The translations under genes and the position numbers were made by a program. DNA of 64,000 nucleotides, from positions 1-64,000 of the forward strand of contig LNEJ01000025.1 in assembly GCA_001464965.1 (NCBI GenBank). Direction: 5' to 3'. Each line of letters starts with the position of its first letter. The first letter of the stretch is position 1. Source of the stretch: Gammaproteobacteria bacterium Ga0074134 (GTDB lineage Bacteria; Pseudomonadota; Gammaproteobacteria; Ga0077554; Ga007554). The notes under the pieces are model-generated. The model saw only the letters and a list, made by a program, of their open reading frames with translations. It made no database searches and was not told the origin of the DNA. Positions 41,935 to 50,100 of the stretch are shown piece by piece.

Positions 41935-42204
41935 TCAGCCTATCAATACAGGAATACTCTCTATCAAGCGCCGCATATAATCCACCAGCCGCTCCAGCAG
42001 CCACGGCCCGGCGATAACGAATGTCAGCAATGTAATCAGAAGTTTCGGCACAAAGCTGAGCGTGACTTCGTTGATCTGGGTTGCCGCCTGGAACATGCTT
42101 ATCAGCAAACCAACCGCCAGCGCGGGAAGCAGCAACACCGCAAGCAATAGCACACAGACTTCCAGCGCCTCTTTTCCTACGGTGATAACTGTTTCAGGGG
42201 TCAT
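41935..42204 (-). CDS. fliQ: Flagellar export gate protein FliQ
   Basis: 89-residue, two-helix export-gate subunit; the typical FQAATQINEVTLSFVPK loop between helices is present. Lies between fliP and fliR. Confidence 0.95.
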   Translation of the reverse strand: MTPETVITVGKEALEVCVLLLAVLLLPALAVGLLISMFQAATQINEVTLSFVPKLLITLLTFVIAGPWLLERLVDYMRRLIESIPVLIG

Positions 42205-42213
42205 GAATAAATC

Positions 42214-42951
42214 CTAATTAAAGCTCGCCGCCAGCGTCCCGATAATCAATGCCCAGCCATCGACGAGCACAAATAACATAATCTTGAACGGCAAGGAGAT
42301 CACCATCGGCGACAACATCATCATACCCATGGCCATCAGCACACTGGCAACTACCAGATCAATAATCAAAAATGGAATAAAGATCAGAAATCCAATCTGG
42401 AAGGCTGTCTTTAATTCGCTGGTGACAAATGCCGGCACAAGCAGGGAGAACGGCACGGCCTCAGGTGATTCAATGCCATCGCGGCCTGATATATGCGTAA
42501 ACAATTCAAGGTCGCTATCACGGGTTTGCCCGAGCATGAAATCCCTGAAAGGAGCCCTGGCAATATTAATCGCTTCCTGAGCGGATATTTTTTCATCCAT
42601 GTAGGGTGTCAGCGCCTCTTGATTCACCTTGTCAAACACTGGCGCCATAATGAAGAATGTCAGAAACAATGCCAGGCCAAGCAGTGTTTGATTGGTCGGC
42701 GTCGCGCCTGTGCCTAATGCCTGGCGCAGAATTGCCAGCACAATGATGATGCGCGTAAACGATGTCATCATGAGCAATGCCGCCGGCAACAAGGACAGCA
42801 GCGTCATGAACAGCAGCGTCTGGATGCTCACGGTATAGGTTTGCGCACCGTTAGCACCGGCTGTCACTGTAGCCACATCCAGCCCCGGCGCCGCCATGAC
42901 TGTTCCCAGCGGCACAAGCATGCCAAGAATCACCAATAGGCTGCGCTTCAT
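42214..42951 (-). CDS. fliP: Flagellar export gate protein FliP
   Basis: 245 residues with a cleavable signal peptide ([15 protein letters not shown]) and the export-gate helices; conserved [18 protein letters not shown] and [24 protein letters not shown]-type overlap with fliO upstream. Confidence 0.96.
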   Translation of the reverse strand: MKRSLLVILGMLVPLGTVMAAPGLDVATVTAGANGAQTYTVSIQTLLFMTLLSLLPAALLMMTSFTRIIIVLAILRQALGTGATPTNQTLLGLALFLTFFIMAPVFDKVNQEALTPYMDEKISAQEAINIARAPFRDFMLGQTRDSDLELFTHISGRDGIESPEAVPFSLLVPAFVTSELKTAFQIGFLIFIPFLIIDLVVASVLMAMGMMMLSPMVISLPFKIMLFVLVDGWALIIGTLAASFN

Positions 42952-43442
42952 GGCTGTTTTCGCTGTTTGATGGCCAAGCTCAGCCGTTCAGCAAAGCCTC
43001 TTGCATCACCCGCCACCAGTTTTCCTAACAGATTATTTGGCGATTCATCTGGCGTAGATGGCGTCAATCGCACTGGATGTTCCAGGTGATGCAGTGCTTG
43101 CACCCGCCCCGGAGCCACCCCGATCAACAGCTGCTCTTCTCCTACCTGCAACAGCACCACACGTTCACGGGGACCAATAGACAGACCACCAAGAATTTTC
43201 AGGGATCCGCTCGCCGCGGATTGAAATCGACCATAGCGGCGCAGCATCCATGCGGCGCCAACAATAACCAGTAACACCACCAGCAACCCCAGCGTTACTT
43301 GCAACAAACTCCCTGTGGAAACACCTGCTGGAACAGAGCCGCTGGCGGCTGGACCCACCTTCTCCACGGCGAAGGACATGGCTGGCCATAACAAATACCC
43401 AGCCAGAAAAAAACCGCCACGCGCAAGATATTTACTCTTCAT
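42948..43442 (-). CDS. fliO: Flagellar export accessory protein FliO
   Basis: 164 residues: signal-like N-terminus, a transmembrane helix ([20 protein letters not shown]) and a small cytoplasmic domain ([20 protein letters not shown]) typical of FliO. Assists FliP assembly. Overlaps fliP and abuts fliN. Confidence 0.9.
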   Translation of the reverse strand: MKSKYLARGGFFLAGYLLWPAMSFAVEKVGPAASGSVPAGVSTGSLLQVTLGLLVVLLVIVGAAWMLRRYGRFQSAASGSLKILGGLSIGPRERVVLLQVGEEQLLIGVAPGRVQALHHLEHPVRLTPSTPDESPNNLLGKLVAGDARGFAERLSLAIKQRKQP

Positions 43443-43894
43443 TATTTCAACTTTTTAACGCGTTCTGAGGGGCTTATAACATCGGTCAAACGTATCCCGA
43501 ATTTCTCATTGACTACAACCACTTCGCCATGAGCAATCAACGTCCCATTAACCATAACATCCATCGGTTCTCCCGCTAAACGATCCAATTCAACGACAGA
43601 ACCCTGATTGAGCTGCAACAAGTGGCGGATACTGATAAGGGTGCGTCCAATCTCCATCGAAAGGGTAACAGGAACATCCAAAATCACGTCCATGTTCACC
43701 TCTCCCGGCGCCCCTGAAAAGGAGGGTTCTGGCTGCAACTCATGGAATTGCGCACGGGAATAGTCCGTATTAACGGAGCCGGACGTTCCTCCACCATCGC
43801 TCTGCGCAGGGATTGGCGTAGCATCCTGTTCGGCCAGCGCCGCGGCCCATTCATCCGCTATATCAACATCCATCGTGTCACTGTCTACGCTCAT
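43442..43894 (-). CDS. fliN: Flagellar switch protein FliN
   Basis: C-ring component. Acidic variable N-terminus (about 70 residues) followed by the SpoA domain: VPVTLSMEIGRTLISIR, then VNEKFGIRLTDVISPSERV. 150 residues. Confidence 0.95.
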   Translation of the reverse strand: MSVDSDTMDVDIADEWAAALAEQDATPIPAQSDGGGTSGSVNTDYSRAQFHELQPEPSFSGAPGEVNMDVILDVPVTLSMEIGRTLISIRHLLQLNQGSVVELDRLAGEPMDVMVNGTLIAHGEVVVVNEKFGIRLTDVISPSERVKKLK

Positions 43895-43908
43895 AATATT
43901 CTCCTGGC

Positions 43909-44913
43909 CTATTTATTTTGACCTGATTGGGATGGCCCTTGATGTTTTACAGACTCCACTATCTTGACCGCGCTGTACCCTTCCGATACTCCAAATTTGC
44001 CACGGAACACGGGAACATCTTCAGCACGCAACATTACCGTTTCAGGAATCTCCACTGGAATCACATCGCCTGCTTTCATCTTCAGCAAATCTCTCAAGCT
44101 AATATTGGTTTCTGTCAGAACACTGCTGATTTCCACCTTTGCTTCCTTTATTTCATCACGCAGCGCAAGCAGCCAGCGCTCGTCAACATCGGAACGGTCA
44201 CTTTGCATTCCCGCATCGAGCACATCACGGATAGGCTCTATCATCGAATAGGGAAATGTTACGTGCAGATCTCCCCCGCCCCCATCAAGTTCAATATGGA
44301 AGGTGCTCACAACGACCACCTCGGTAGGGCTCACAATATTGGCAAACTGTGGATTCACTTCCGAGTTGATATATTCAAATTCAACGGGCATCACCGGCAT
44401 CCAGGCTTCTTTTAGATCCTTGAATACCTGCTGCAGAATCATATTAATGACGCGCATCTCCGTTGGCGTAAATTCACGCCCCTCGATCCTCGTATAAAAC
44501 CGCCCCTCTCCCCCGAAAAAATTATCCACCACAATAAAAACCAATTTTGGATCAAAGATGAATAGCGCTGTCCCCCTAAGCGGATTCACGCGAACAAGGT
44601 TCAAACTGGTAGGAACAAACAAGCTGTGTACATACTCTGCGAATTTGAGCATTTGCACACCGCTTACAGAAATTTCCGGGGAACGGCGCAGCATATTGAA
44701 CAGACTGATGCGAAAGTGACGGGCAAATCTTTCGTTGATCATCTCCAGCGTGGGGAGGCGCCCGCGTACAATGCGGTCCTGACTTGAAAAGTTATAATTG
44801 CGCGCCGTCCCATCCGATGCAAGCTCGCCTCCATCAGTCTCCACGTCCCCACTATCGACGCCGTGCAACAGCGCATCAATTTCATCTTGAGAAAGAATAT
44901 CCGTGACTGACAT
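43909..44913 (-). CDS. fliM: Flagellar switch protein FliM
   Basis: C-ring component that binds CheY-P. N-terminal docking peptide DILSQDEIDALLHG, middle CheC-like domain, C-terminal SpoA domain. 334 residues. Between fliL and fliN. Confidence 0.96.
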   Translation of the reverse strand: MSVTDILSQDEIDALLHGVDSGDVETDGGELASDGTARNYNFSSQDRIVRGRLPTLEMINERFARHFRISLFNMLRRSPEISVSGVQMLKFAEYVHSLFVPTSLNLVRVNPLRGTALFIFDPKLVFIVVDNFFGGEGRFYTRIEGREFTPTEMRVINMILQQVFKDLKEAWMPVMPVEFEYINSEVNPQFANIVSPTEVVVVSTFHIELDGGGGDLHVTFPYSMIEPIRDVLDAGMQSDRSDVDERWLLALRDEIKEAKVEISSVLTETNISLRDLLKMKAGDVIPVEIPETVMLRAEDVPVFRGKFGVSEGYSAVKIVESVKHQGPSQSGQNK

Positions 44914-44918
44914 GGCCG

Positions 44919-45455
44919 TTATTGCATCACAAAACTGGTGAAATAAACGGCTTCCACACCGGTGGATCCTGTCTGCTCTTTCATGATTTTCTGAATTTCC
45001 TTCAAGGCATCGGCGCGAATCTTTTCCTTTCCCTGGCGTGTACTGACGCTTTCGGGAGTCTGACTACTAAATAGCATCACGAGATTGTTGCGTATCAATG
45101 GCGTATGTGTTTTGACGGCCTCGATCACTAACGGATCACGCGCCATGACCTCCACGGTAATCTGTAAGAACCGTACGGAAGAGTCATCCTGGAAATTCAC
45201 AACAAATGCCGGATCAAAGGCAAAATAGACGGCTGGTGCTATGCGGTGTTTATTGTTTTCTACTTCCTTGCGCCCTTCTGATGCACTCTTACCGTGGCCA
45301 CCCCCTCCGCTCATGAATATTGCGGCCCCGGCACCAGTTCCTACTAGAACCAAGGCACCAACAACAATAAGGATAATTTTTACAACCGGTGTTTTTTTCT
45401 TGGCCGGTTTCTTATCATCCGCACTATCGTCCTTATCCAGCTTTTCGACCGCCAT
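44919..45455 (-). CDS. fliL: Flagellar basal-body-associated protein FliL
   Basis: Single-pass membrane protein that supports stator function. The open frame reaches 45548, but the ATG at 45455 (MAVEKLDKDDSAD) is chosen: it gives a normal 178 residues, and a sigma-54 promoter lies within the upstream extension. Lys-rich head, helix (VVKIILIVVGALVLVGTGAG), periplasmic domain (about 70-178). First gene of the minus-strand flagellar run in this window. Confidence 0.9.
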   Translation of the reverse strand: MAVEKLDKDDSADDKKPAKKKTPVVKIILIVVGALVLVGTGAGAAIFMSGGGGHGKSASEGRKEVENNKHRIAPAVYFAFDPAFVVNFQDDSSVRFLQITVEVMARDPLVIEAVKTHTPLIRNNLVMLFSSQTPESVSTRQGKEKIRADALKEIQKIMKEQTGSTGVEAVYFTSFVMQ

Positions 45456-45502
45456 TGTTCCGCACCCTTCCTGACCAACCAAATATTTCTTGGTATGAAC
45501 AA

Positions 45503-45518
45503 AGCAAGCGTCATGCCA
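45503..45518 (-). promoter_or_regulatory. Sigma-54 (RpoN) promoter of the fliL operon
   Basis: On the minus strand TGGCATG-ACGC-TTGCT matches the -24/-12 consensus TGGCACG-N4-TTGCW at all but one position (T for C). Predicted start near 45492, leaving a leader of about 37 nt to the fliL ATG at 45455. In polar flagellates this operon is a class II FleQ/RpoN target. Confidence 0.75.
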
Positions 45519-45558
45519 TACACGGAAAAATGATTTATCACCATACAATCATGCTGTT

Positions 45559-45810
45559 ATGAATTCATCGAGAAGCGATGTCAGCGAATTGACAGGGAAA
45601 GGGGAAGACTCTGCCGAAAATATGGCGGGGGATTTCCGTGGACTGATGGAGGGAGTTTTTAAAAATGCTTTAACGAACCGTCCAAATTTACTTGGTCATT
45701 ACAATACGGCTTCCGCCAGTGCTCAAGTCAGACGAACAGCCAGGATGTGGCCGGCAGCAGTATTGACAAATGACTCGGACACGATCTTAATAAGATCACA
45801 GGATCCTTAG
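45559..45810 (+). CDS. Doubtful small ORF at the flagellar/metal-island junction
   Basis: 83 codons, divergent from fliL, AT-richer than the island that follows. No domain, signal or family recognised and no good ribosome site. fliK, which often precedes fliL, is absent here, and I see no fliK remnant on the minus strand. It may be non-coding filler at an insertion boundary. Confidence 0.2.
   Translation: MNSSRSDVSELTGKGEDSAENMAGDFRGLMEGVFKNALTNRPNLLGHYNTASASAQVRRTARMWPAAVLTNDSDTILIRSQDP
45783..45797. promoter_or_regulatory. Perfect palindrome before the first island gene
   Basis: GATCTTA-A-TAAGATC, 30 bp upstream of the His/Cys-rich secreted protein. It could be an operator; there is no T-run to suggest a terminator. 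Confidence 0.3.
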
Positions 45811-45826
45811 AAGACCGCAAAATTTC

Positions 45827-46216
45827 ATGCGCCGACTCGCACGACAGCTTCTGTTGCTATTTGTTGCGCTGCATCTCGTGGCGATGCCGGTCCATGCCCA
45901 GCTTGCGTGCATCAAGGCCTGTGCGGCTCATGCGGGACAGACTCATGCTGCGCCCGCCCATGCGCATCATATGGATGGTGCGCAGAACGCCGGCAAGTCT
46001 CATGATGTCGTGGCACATGACCCTGCCAAGAAGGTCAAACCCTGCGGTGGCGACGCCAGCCACTGCGCTGGTGGAGCGAATTGCTGCATCGTGCCCGTGA
46101 CCGGCTTCACCCTCGCTTTGCCGGCGCCAGGCATGCCAGGTGCAGGGGATCCCTGCCGTCTCGTCAGCACACCCATCCCCCCCGAACTCCGACCTCCACT
46201 CTCTTCGCCCGCCTGA
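45827..46216 (+). CDS. Secreted His/Cys-rich protein, putative metal binder
   Basis: 129 residues with a signal peptide (LLLLFVALHLVAMPVHA, cleavage near residue 24). The mature part has many potential metal ligands: CIKACAAHAG, AHAHHMDG, KPCGGDASHCAGGANCC. Small exported proteins of this type accompany copper/silver efflux genes. Pro-rich tail. No named family recognised. First gene of the plus-strand metal island. Confidence 0.6.
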   Translation: MRRLARQLLLLFVALHLVAMPVHAQLACIKACAAHAGQTHAAPAHAHHMDGAQNAGKSHDVVAHDPAKKVKPCGGDASHCAGGANCCIVPVTGFTLALPAPGMPGAGDPCRLVSTPIPPELRPPLSSPA

Positions 46217-46417
46217 GCGGCTGACTCCGGGATTCTCGCCCCGGCACATGCCTGTGCCGCTGTGCGGCTCCAGGACTTGCCACGCCGCATTCGCTTGCAG
46301 TCCGTGCGTGCACCAGACCATATCAGATCCGTTCGCGGCTTGCGGTATTTATCCAGCAAGGGGAAGAAAAAATGTTTGCGCAGAAAGACCCTCCTGGGTC
46401 CAAGAGCGGCAGCCGCC

Positions 46418-46438
46418 GTAGGGTGCGCCGTACCCATA
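46418..46438. repeat. GTAGGGTGCG repeat, half copy
   Basis: GTAGGGTGCGCCGTACCCAT preserves only the left arm of the repeat found at 18904; the right arm is absent. It lies in the 286-bp gap (46217-46502) before the CusF-like gene, in which no other feature was found. Confidence 0.5.
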
Positions 46439-46502
46439 GATACATTAAAAACAGGCGCACGAAATTTATTGCAGAACTTTTACCCAAAGGAGACCGGATA
46501 CC

Positions 46503-46853
46503 ATGAAAAAAACCTCGTATATGATGCTGCCCGTACTGATCTTGTTTAATCCACCGGTATTTGCCCACGGCGCCAACCACCACAATGCCGCCACGGAATC
46601 TGAGGCAACCCAAGCCGCAGCTCAAGTCCGCACAGGCCAGGGCACGGTCGACAAAGTGGATGTGGCGGCGGGCACCGTCACTTTGACCCGCGATTCGCTC
46701 AAGGGTCTGGGCTGGCCCGACATGGCGATGGAGTACACGGTCAAGGACAAGGCCATGCTGGATAACATCAGGGCCAGAATGAAGGTCGATTTTGAATTGA
46801 CCAAAGAACCCGATGGCACGTTCGTCATGACGCGCATCATCCCGGCCGATTAA
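46503..46853 (+). CDS. cusF: Periplasmic copper/silver chaperone, CusF-like
   Basis: 116 residues: signal peptide (MMLPVLILFNPPVFA), a His-rich start of the mature protein (HGANHHNAA), then a CusF-type OB fold (GQGTVDKVDVAAGTVTLTRD) with the Trp/Met ligand region LGWPDMAMEYTVKD. It would pass Cu(I)/Ag(I) to the CusCBA-type pump encoded just downstream. AAGGAG site before the ATG. Confidence 0.87.
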   Translation: MKKTSYMMLPVLILFNPPVFAHGANHHNAATESEATQAAAQVRTGQGTVDKVDVAAGTVTLTRDSLKGLGWPDMAMEYTVKDKAMLDNIRARMKVDFELTKEPDGTFVMTRIIPAD

Positions 46854-46905
46854 CAGGATGTTGAAAGAGCCCATCCACATGAACAAAGGCATAAAAAGGA
46901 AAATC

Positions 46906-47340
46906 ATGGCGGAGGTCATGACTGTCAACCAGTTTGCCAAGCGGGCTGGCGTGACGCCGCATGTGATTCGATATTACACGCGCATCGGTTTGTTGAAGCC
47001 TTGCCGCCAGTCCGGCAGTGATTACAAACTGTTTGCGGCGGCGGATGTGAAACGGCTGCACTTTATCCATCAGGCAAAAGCCCTCGGTTTCACCCTGGCC
47101 GAGATCGCCGAAATCTTCCATGAGAGCAGCCATGGCAAATCGCCCTGCCCCAGGGTGCGCGAAATCATCCGGCGGCGTATCGACGAAAACCGCTGTGCCC
47201 TGGCTGAGTTGAGGGCGTTGCAACACCGCATTGAAAGGGCGGCGGCTCAATGGGAGGAAATGCCGGATGGTATTCCGGATGGCGATACAGTATGTCATCT
47301 CATCGAATCCCTGAAAGATGTGGAGGTTCGGAAGCGTTGA
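46906..47340 (+). CDS. MerR-family metal-responsive regulator
   Basis: 144 residues from the ATG at 46906, preferred to upstream ATGs (46858, 46879) because AAGGA lies 5 nt before it. N-terminal winged helix (MTVNQFAKRAGVTPHVIRYY), dimerisation helix, and cysteines at PCPRVREII, ENRCALAE and DTVCHLIES that could form the metal site; their layout is closer to CadR/ZntR/MerR-type sensors than to CueR. It probably acts on the two dyad promoters at 47369 and 62788. Lies within the efflux locus. Confidence 0.85.
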   Translation: MAEVMTVNQFAKRAGVTPHVIRYYTRIGLLKPCRQSGSDYKLFAAADVKRLHFIHQAKALGFTLAEIAEIFHESSHGKSPCPRVREIIRRRIDENRCALAELRALQHRIERAAAQWEEMPDGIPDGDTVCHLIESLKDVEVRKR

Positions 47341-47368
47341 GAAACCGGGTGGTTTCAAAGAAGAAGTC

Positions 47369-47399
47369 TTGACCTGTGTGCGACGCACAGGTTTTAAAT
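47369..47399 (+). promoter_or_regulatory. MerR-type promoter with 21-bp dyad, upstream of cusC
   Basis: -35 TTGACC (47369-47374) and -10 TTAAAT (47394-47399) are separated by 19 bp, the lengthened spacer of MerR-regulated promoters. The dyad ACCTGTGTG-CGA-CGCACAGGT (47372-47392) lies in the spacer. A near-copy lies at 62788. Predicted start near 47406. Confidence 0.75.
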
Positions 47400-47477
47400 G
47401 TCGGCAGCAGGTGCAGATGAGGAAGGTGTGACATGTTTTGCATAGTGTGTCCATAGAGGGGATTTTTCGGAGTGAGA

Positions 47478-48755
47478 ATGAGATTCATGTTCGCATGCCG
47501 GTCTCTTTCACTGATTCTGGCGTTCCACTGTGCCACGCCTGCTTTCGCCCGCGATGCCGCAGCGGTCGAGAACCTCGCAAACCTTGTCACGGCTGCGCTT
47601 GCCAACAACCCTGAACTGAAGGCATCGGAGGCGCGCTGGGAGATGTTCAGAAACCGCATCAAACAGGCCGAGGCGCTCGATGATCCGATGTTGATGCTGA
47701 AGATCCAGAATGGCATCGCGGGTGATCCTTTCAACTTCAGGAAGGATCCCATGACCCAGAAGGTGGTCGGCCTCAGCCAGTCTCTTCCCTTCTGGGGAAA
47801 GCGGGCCTTGCGGGGGGAGATGGCGGCGAGGCAGGCCGAGTTCTACCAATGGCAACTGGAGGAACGGAGGCTGGAGCTGAAACGCATGGTGAAGGAATCC
47901 TACTACCAGATCTTCTTTGTTGACAAGACATTGGGGATCGTCGAGAAGAATATAAAAATTCTGGATGACTTCGTCACGCTCAGCAAGACCAAGTATGCCG
48001 TCGGGCAAGGGGTGCAGCAGGATATTTTCAAGGCGCAGGTGGAACGCTCCAGAATGCTGGACATGCAGATCGCTCTCGTCCAGCAGCGCAAGAGCCTGCA
48101 AGCCAATCTTAACGCGCTGCTTTACCGTCCGGCCGACAGTCCCGTCGGTAAAATCCCTGACTTCGAGCCATCCGCCTTTTTGTTGTCCACCTCCGGACTG
48201 ACGGAGGCCGCTGTGGCGAACCGGCCCATTATCAAGGGTTATACCGCTCTTATCGAAAAGGGGCAGGCAGGGCGCAAGCTCGCGCAAAAGGAATACTATC
48301 CCGATTTCAACGCGGCATTCGAGTATATGCAGCGCAATCCGGTGGGCGGCGAAATGGGGCTGGATATGTATGCCGCTGGCATTACTCTTAATCTTCCCGT
48401 CCAGCGCGAACGGCGCTCCGCCATGCTGGCCGAGTCGAATGCGGAAATCTCTATGGCGACCGAAGAGCTTAACGCCCTGGAAAATACCATCAGCTATGGC
48501 GTTGCCGACCTGCTTGCCCAGCTTGAAAAGAGACAGCGCCTGATCGAGCTTTACAAAACCGGCATCATCCCCCAAGCACAACGTTCCCTGGAGTCGGCGA
48601 TCATCGGCTACCGCGTCAACAAGGTGGATCTACTGACGCTGCTCGACAACCGCATGACGCTGTTTAATTACGAGCGTGAGTACTACGACTCGCTGGCGGA
48701 TTACCAGATGAAGCTGGCGCAGCTCGAGGCCATGGTAGGAAAGGAGTTGCAATGA
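47478..48755 (+). CDS. cusC: Outer-membrane efflux channel, CusC/TolC family
   Basis: 425 residues from the ATG at 47478 (GGAG 5 nt upstream), with a signal peptide ending near AFA. Two OEP-type repeats form the trimeric TolC channel: LVTAALANNPELKASEARWE near residue 38 and SLPFWGKRALRGEMAARQAE near 105. No lipobox cysteine follows the signal, unlike E. coli CusC. First structural gene of the efflux tripartite system. Confidence 0.87.
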   Translation: MRFMFACRSLSLILAFHCATPAFARDAAAVENLANLVTAALANNPELKASEARWEMFRNRIKQAEALDDPMLMLKIQNGIAGDPFNFRKDPMTQKVVGLSQSLPFWGKRALRGEMAARQAEFYQWQLEERRLELKRMVKESYYQIFFVDKTLGIVEKNIKILDDFVTLSKTKYAVGQGVQQDIFKAQVERSRMLDMQIALVQQRKSLQANLNALLYRPADSPVGKIPDFEPSAFLLSTSGLTEAAVANRPIIKGYTALIEKGQAGRKLAQKEYYPDFNAAFEYMQRNPVGGEMGLDMYAAGITLNLPVQRERRSAMLAESNAEISMATEELNALENTISYGVADLLAQLEKRQRLIELYKTGIIPQAQRSLESAIIGYRVNKVDLLTLLDNRMTLFNYEREYYDSLADYQMKLAQLEAMVGKELQ

Positions 48756-48810
48756 ACGTCCGGGCAGGCAGGCATGAAGGCGGACGGCCCGTTTTGGAGG
48801 TGAACCCGGA

Positions 48811-50091
48811 ATGAATAAAAGGATCGCAATCGCTCTTGCCATCGCGGCCATCGCCGCCGTGGGGGCAGGATCATACCTGTGGCGCGAAAAAGGCGCCGCG
48901 ACCGGTGAGGCGATGTCCGCGACGCCGCCCGCGCGCCGTGCGGCAGACGGGCAGGCTGGAGCAGAGCGTTCGAACGATGTGGACATGTTGCGTGATGTTT
49001 CATTGTCGCCAGCGCAATTGGTGATGGCGAATGTCGCCACAGTGGAGGCCCGCATGATGCCACTTACCAAGGAGATCAATGCCGTTGGCATAGTCGGCTA
49101 CGATCAGGCCAGGCAGGCGAAGGTCACCGCGTGGGTGGCGGGGCGTATTGACCGGCTCTATGTGAATACTGTCGGCGCCCATGTCTCGAAAGGAGCGCCA
49201 GTCGCCGAGGTGTACTCCCCCGACCTGGTTTCATCGCAGCAGGAATATCTGCTCGCGCTGGGCAGCAGGGAACAATTCAAGGATTCACCGATTCCGTCCA
49301 TTGCCCAGGGCGGCGAGGGGCTGGTGGAATCAGCCAGGCAGCGTCTGAAACTGTTGGGCGTAAAGGACTCTCAGATTGCTGCTCTGGAACGGTCAGGGCA
49401 GCCCACCATCAGGCTACCGGTTTACACCCCACTCTCCGGCACTGTGATCGAAAAGATTGCGTTGGAGGGTCAGTACGTGAATGTCGGCGATCCTCTGTTC
49501 GCCATCGCCGATCTGTCCGTGGTGTGGGTGGAGGTGGAGGTCTATGAAAACGAATTTCCGTTCATCAGGATCGGACAACAGGTGAAGGTCTTTTCCCAAT
49601 CCTATCCTGACAGGACATTCATGGGCCGGGCGGTCTTCGTCTATCCCTTTCTCGAGCCGAAGACGCGGACCGTCAAGGTGCGGCTTGAACTTCCCAATCC
49701 CCGGCATGAGCTGAAGGCGGACATGTTCGTGAACGCCGCCGTGCAAGTCCCGCTGGGTGATGCGATGGCCGTGCCGGTGACGGCGGTATTGGAAACCGGC
49801 AAGCGCCGTGTGGTGTGGGTGGAAAAAAAGCCGGGGATGTTCGAGCCGCGCGAGGTGAATGTCGGGGCCAGGGTCGGAGACCGGTTTCAGATCCTGGCGG
49901 GTCTTCGCGCGGGAGAAAAGGTCGCGGCCTCCGGTGGCTATATGGTCGATTCCGAGTTGCAATTGCGCGGCAGCGCGGGGATGGCGGGCATGGCAGGGAT
50001 GCAGGACGGGAAAAAACCGGATGCCCGGCAAGAGCGTGCCGCTCCGCCACAAGGTGGCGCGGCCATGGGCGGCATGAAGATGAATCAATGA
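48811..50091 (+). CDS. cusB: Heavy-metal efflux membrane-fusion protein, CusB-like
   Basis: Periplasmic adaptor between pump and channel. N-terminal anchor (IAIALAIAAIAAVGAGSYLW), lipoyl/barrel-sandwich (KVTAWVAGRIDRLYVNTVGA), helical hairpin with QQEYLLALGS, beta-barrel (DLSVVWVEVEVYENEFPFI). 426 residues. The C-terminal 40 residues are Met/Gly-rich (GMAGMAGMQDG and AAMGGMKMNQ) and may bind Cu(I)/Ag(I). Confidence 0.88.
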   Translation: MNKRIAIALAIAAIAAVGAGSYLWREKGAATGEAMSATPPARRAADGQAGAERSNDVDMLRDVSLSPAQLVMANVATVEARMMPLTKEINAVGIVGYDQARQAKVTAWVAGRIDRLYVNTVGAHVSKGAPVAEVYSPDLVSSQQEYLLALGSREQFKDSPIPSIAQGGEGLVESARQRLKLLGVKDSQIAALERSGQPTIRLPVYTPLSGTVIEKIALEGQYVNVGDPLFAIADLSVVWVEVEVYENEFPFIRIGQQVKVFSQSYPDRTFMGRAVFVYPFLEPKTRTVKVRLELPNPRHELKADMFVNAAVQVPLGDAMAVPVTAVLETGKRRVVWVEKKPGMFEPREVNVGARVGDRFQILAGLRAGEKVAASGGYMVDSELQLRGSAGMAGMAGMQDGKKPDARQERAAPPQGGAAMGGMKMNQ

Positions 50092-50100
50092 TATTGCGCC

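Noticed and set aside
45549-45826. fliK remnant upstream of fliL
   Set aside because: No minus-strand frame in this stretch shows FliK-like sequence.
47369-47399. Rho-independent terminator after the MerR gene
   Set aside because: The stem followed by TTTT looks like one, but the TTGACC/-10 boxes with a 19-bp spacer and the second copy at 62788 fit a MerR-type promoter better.
47508-48581. 357-codon antisense ORF in cusC
   Set aside because: Opposite strand of a clear TolC-family gene; no recognisable features.
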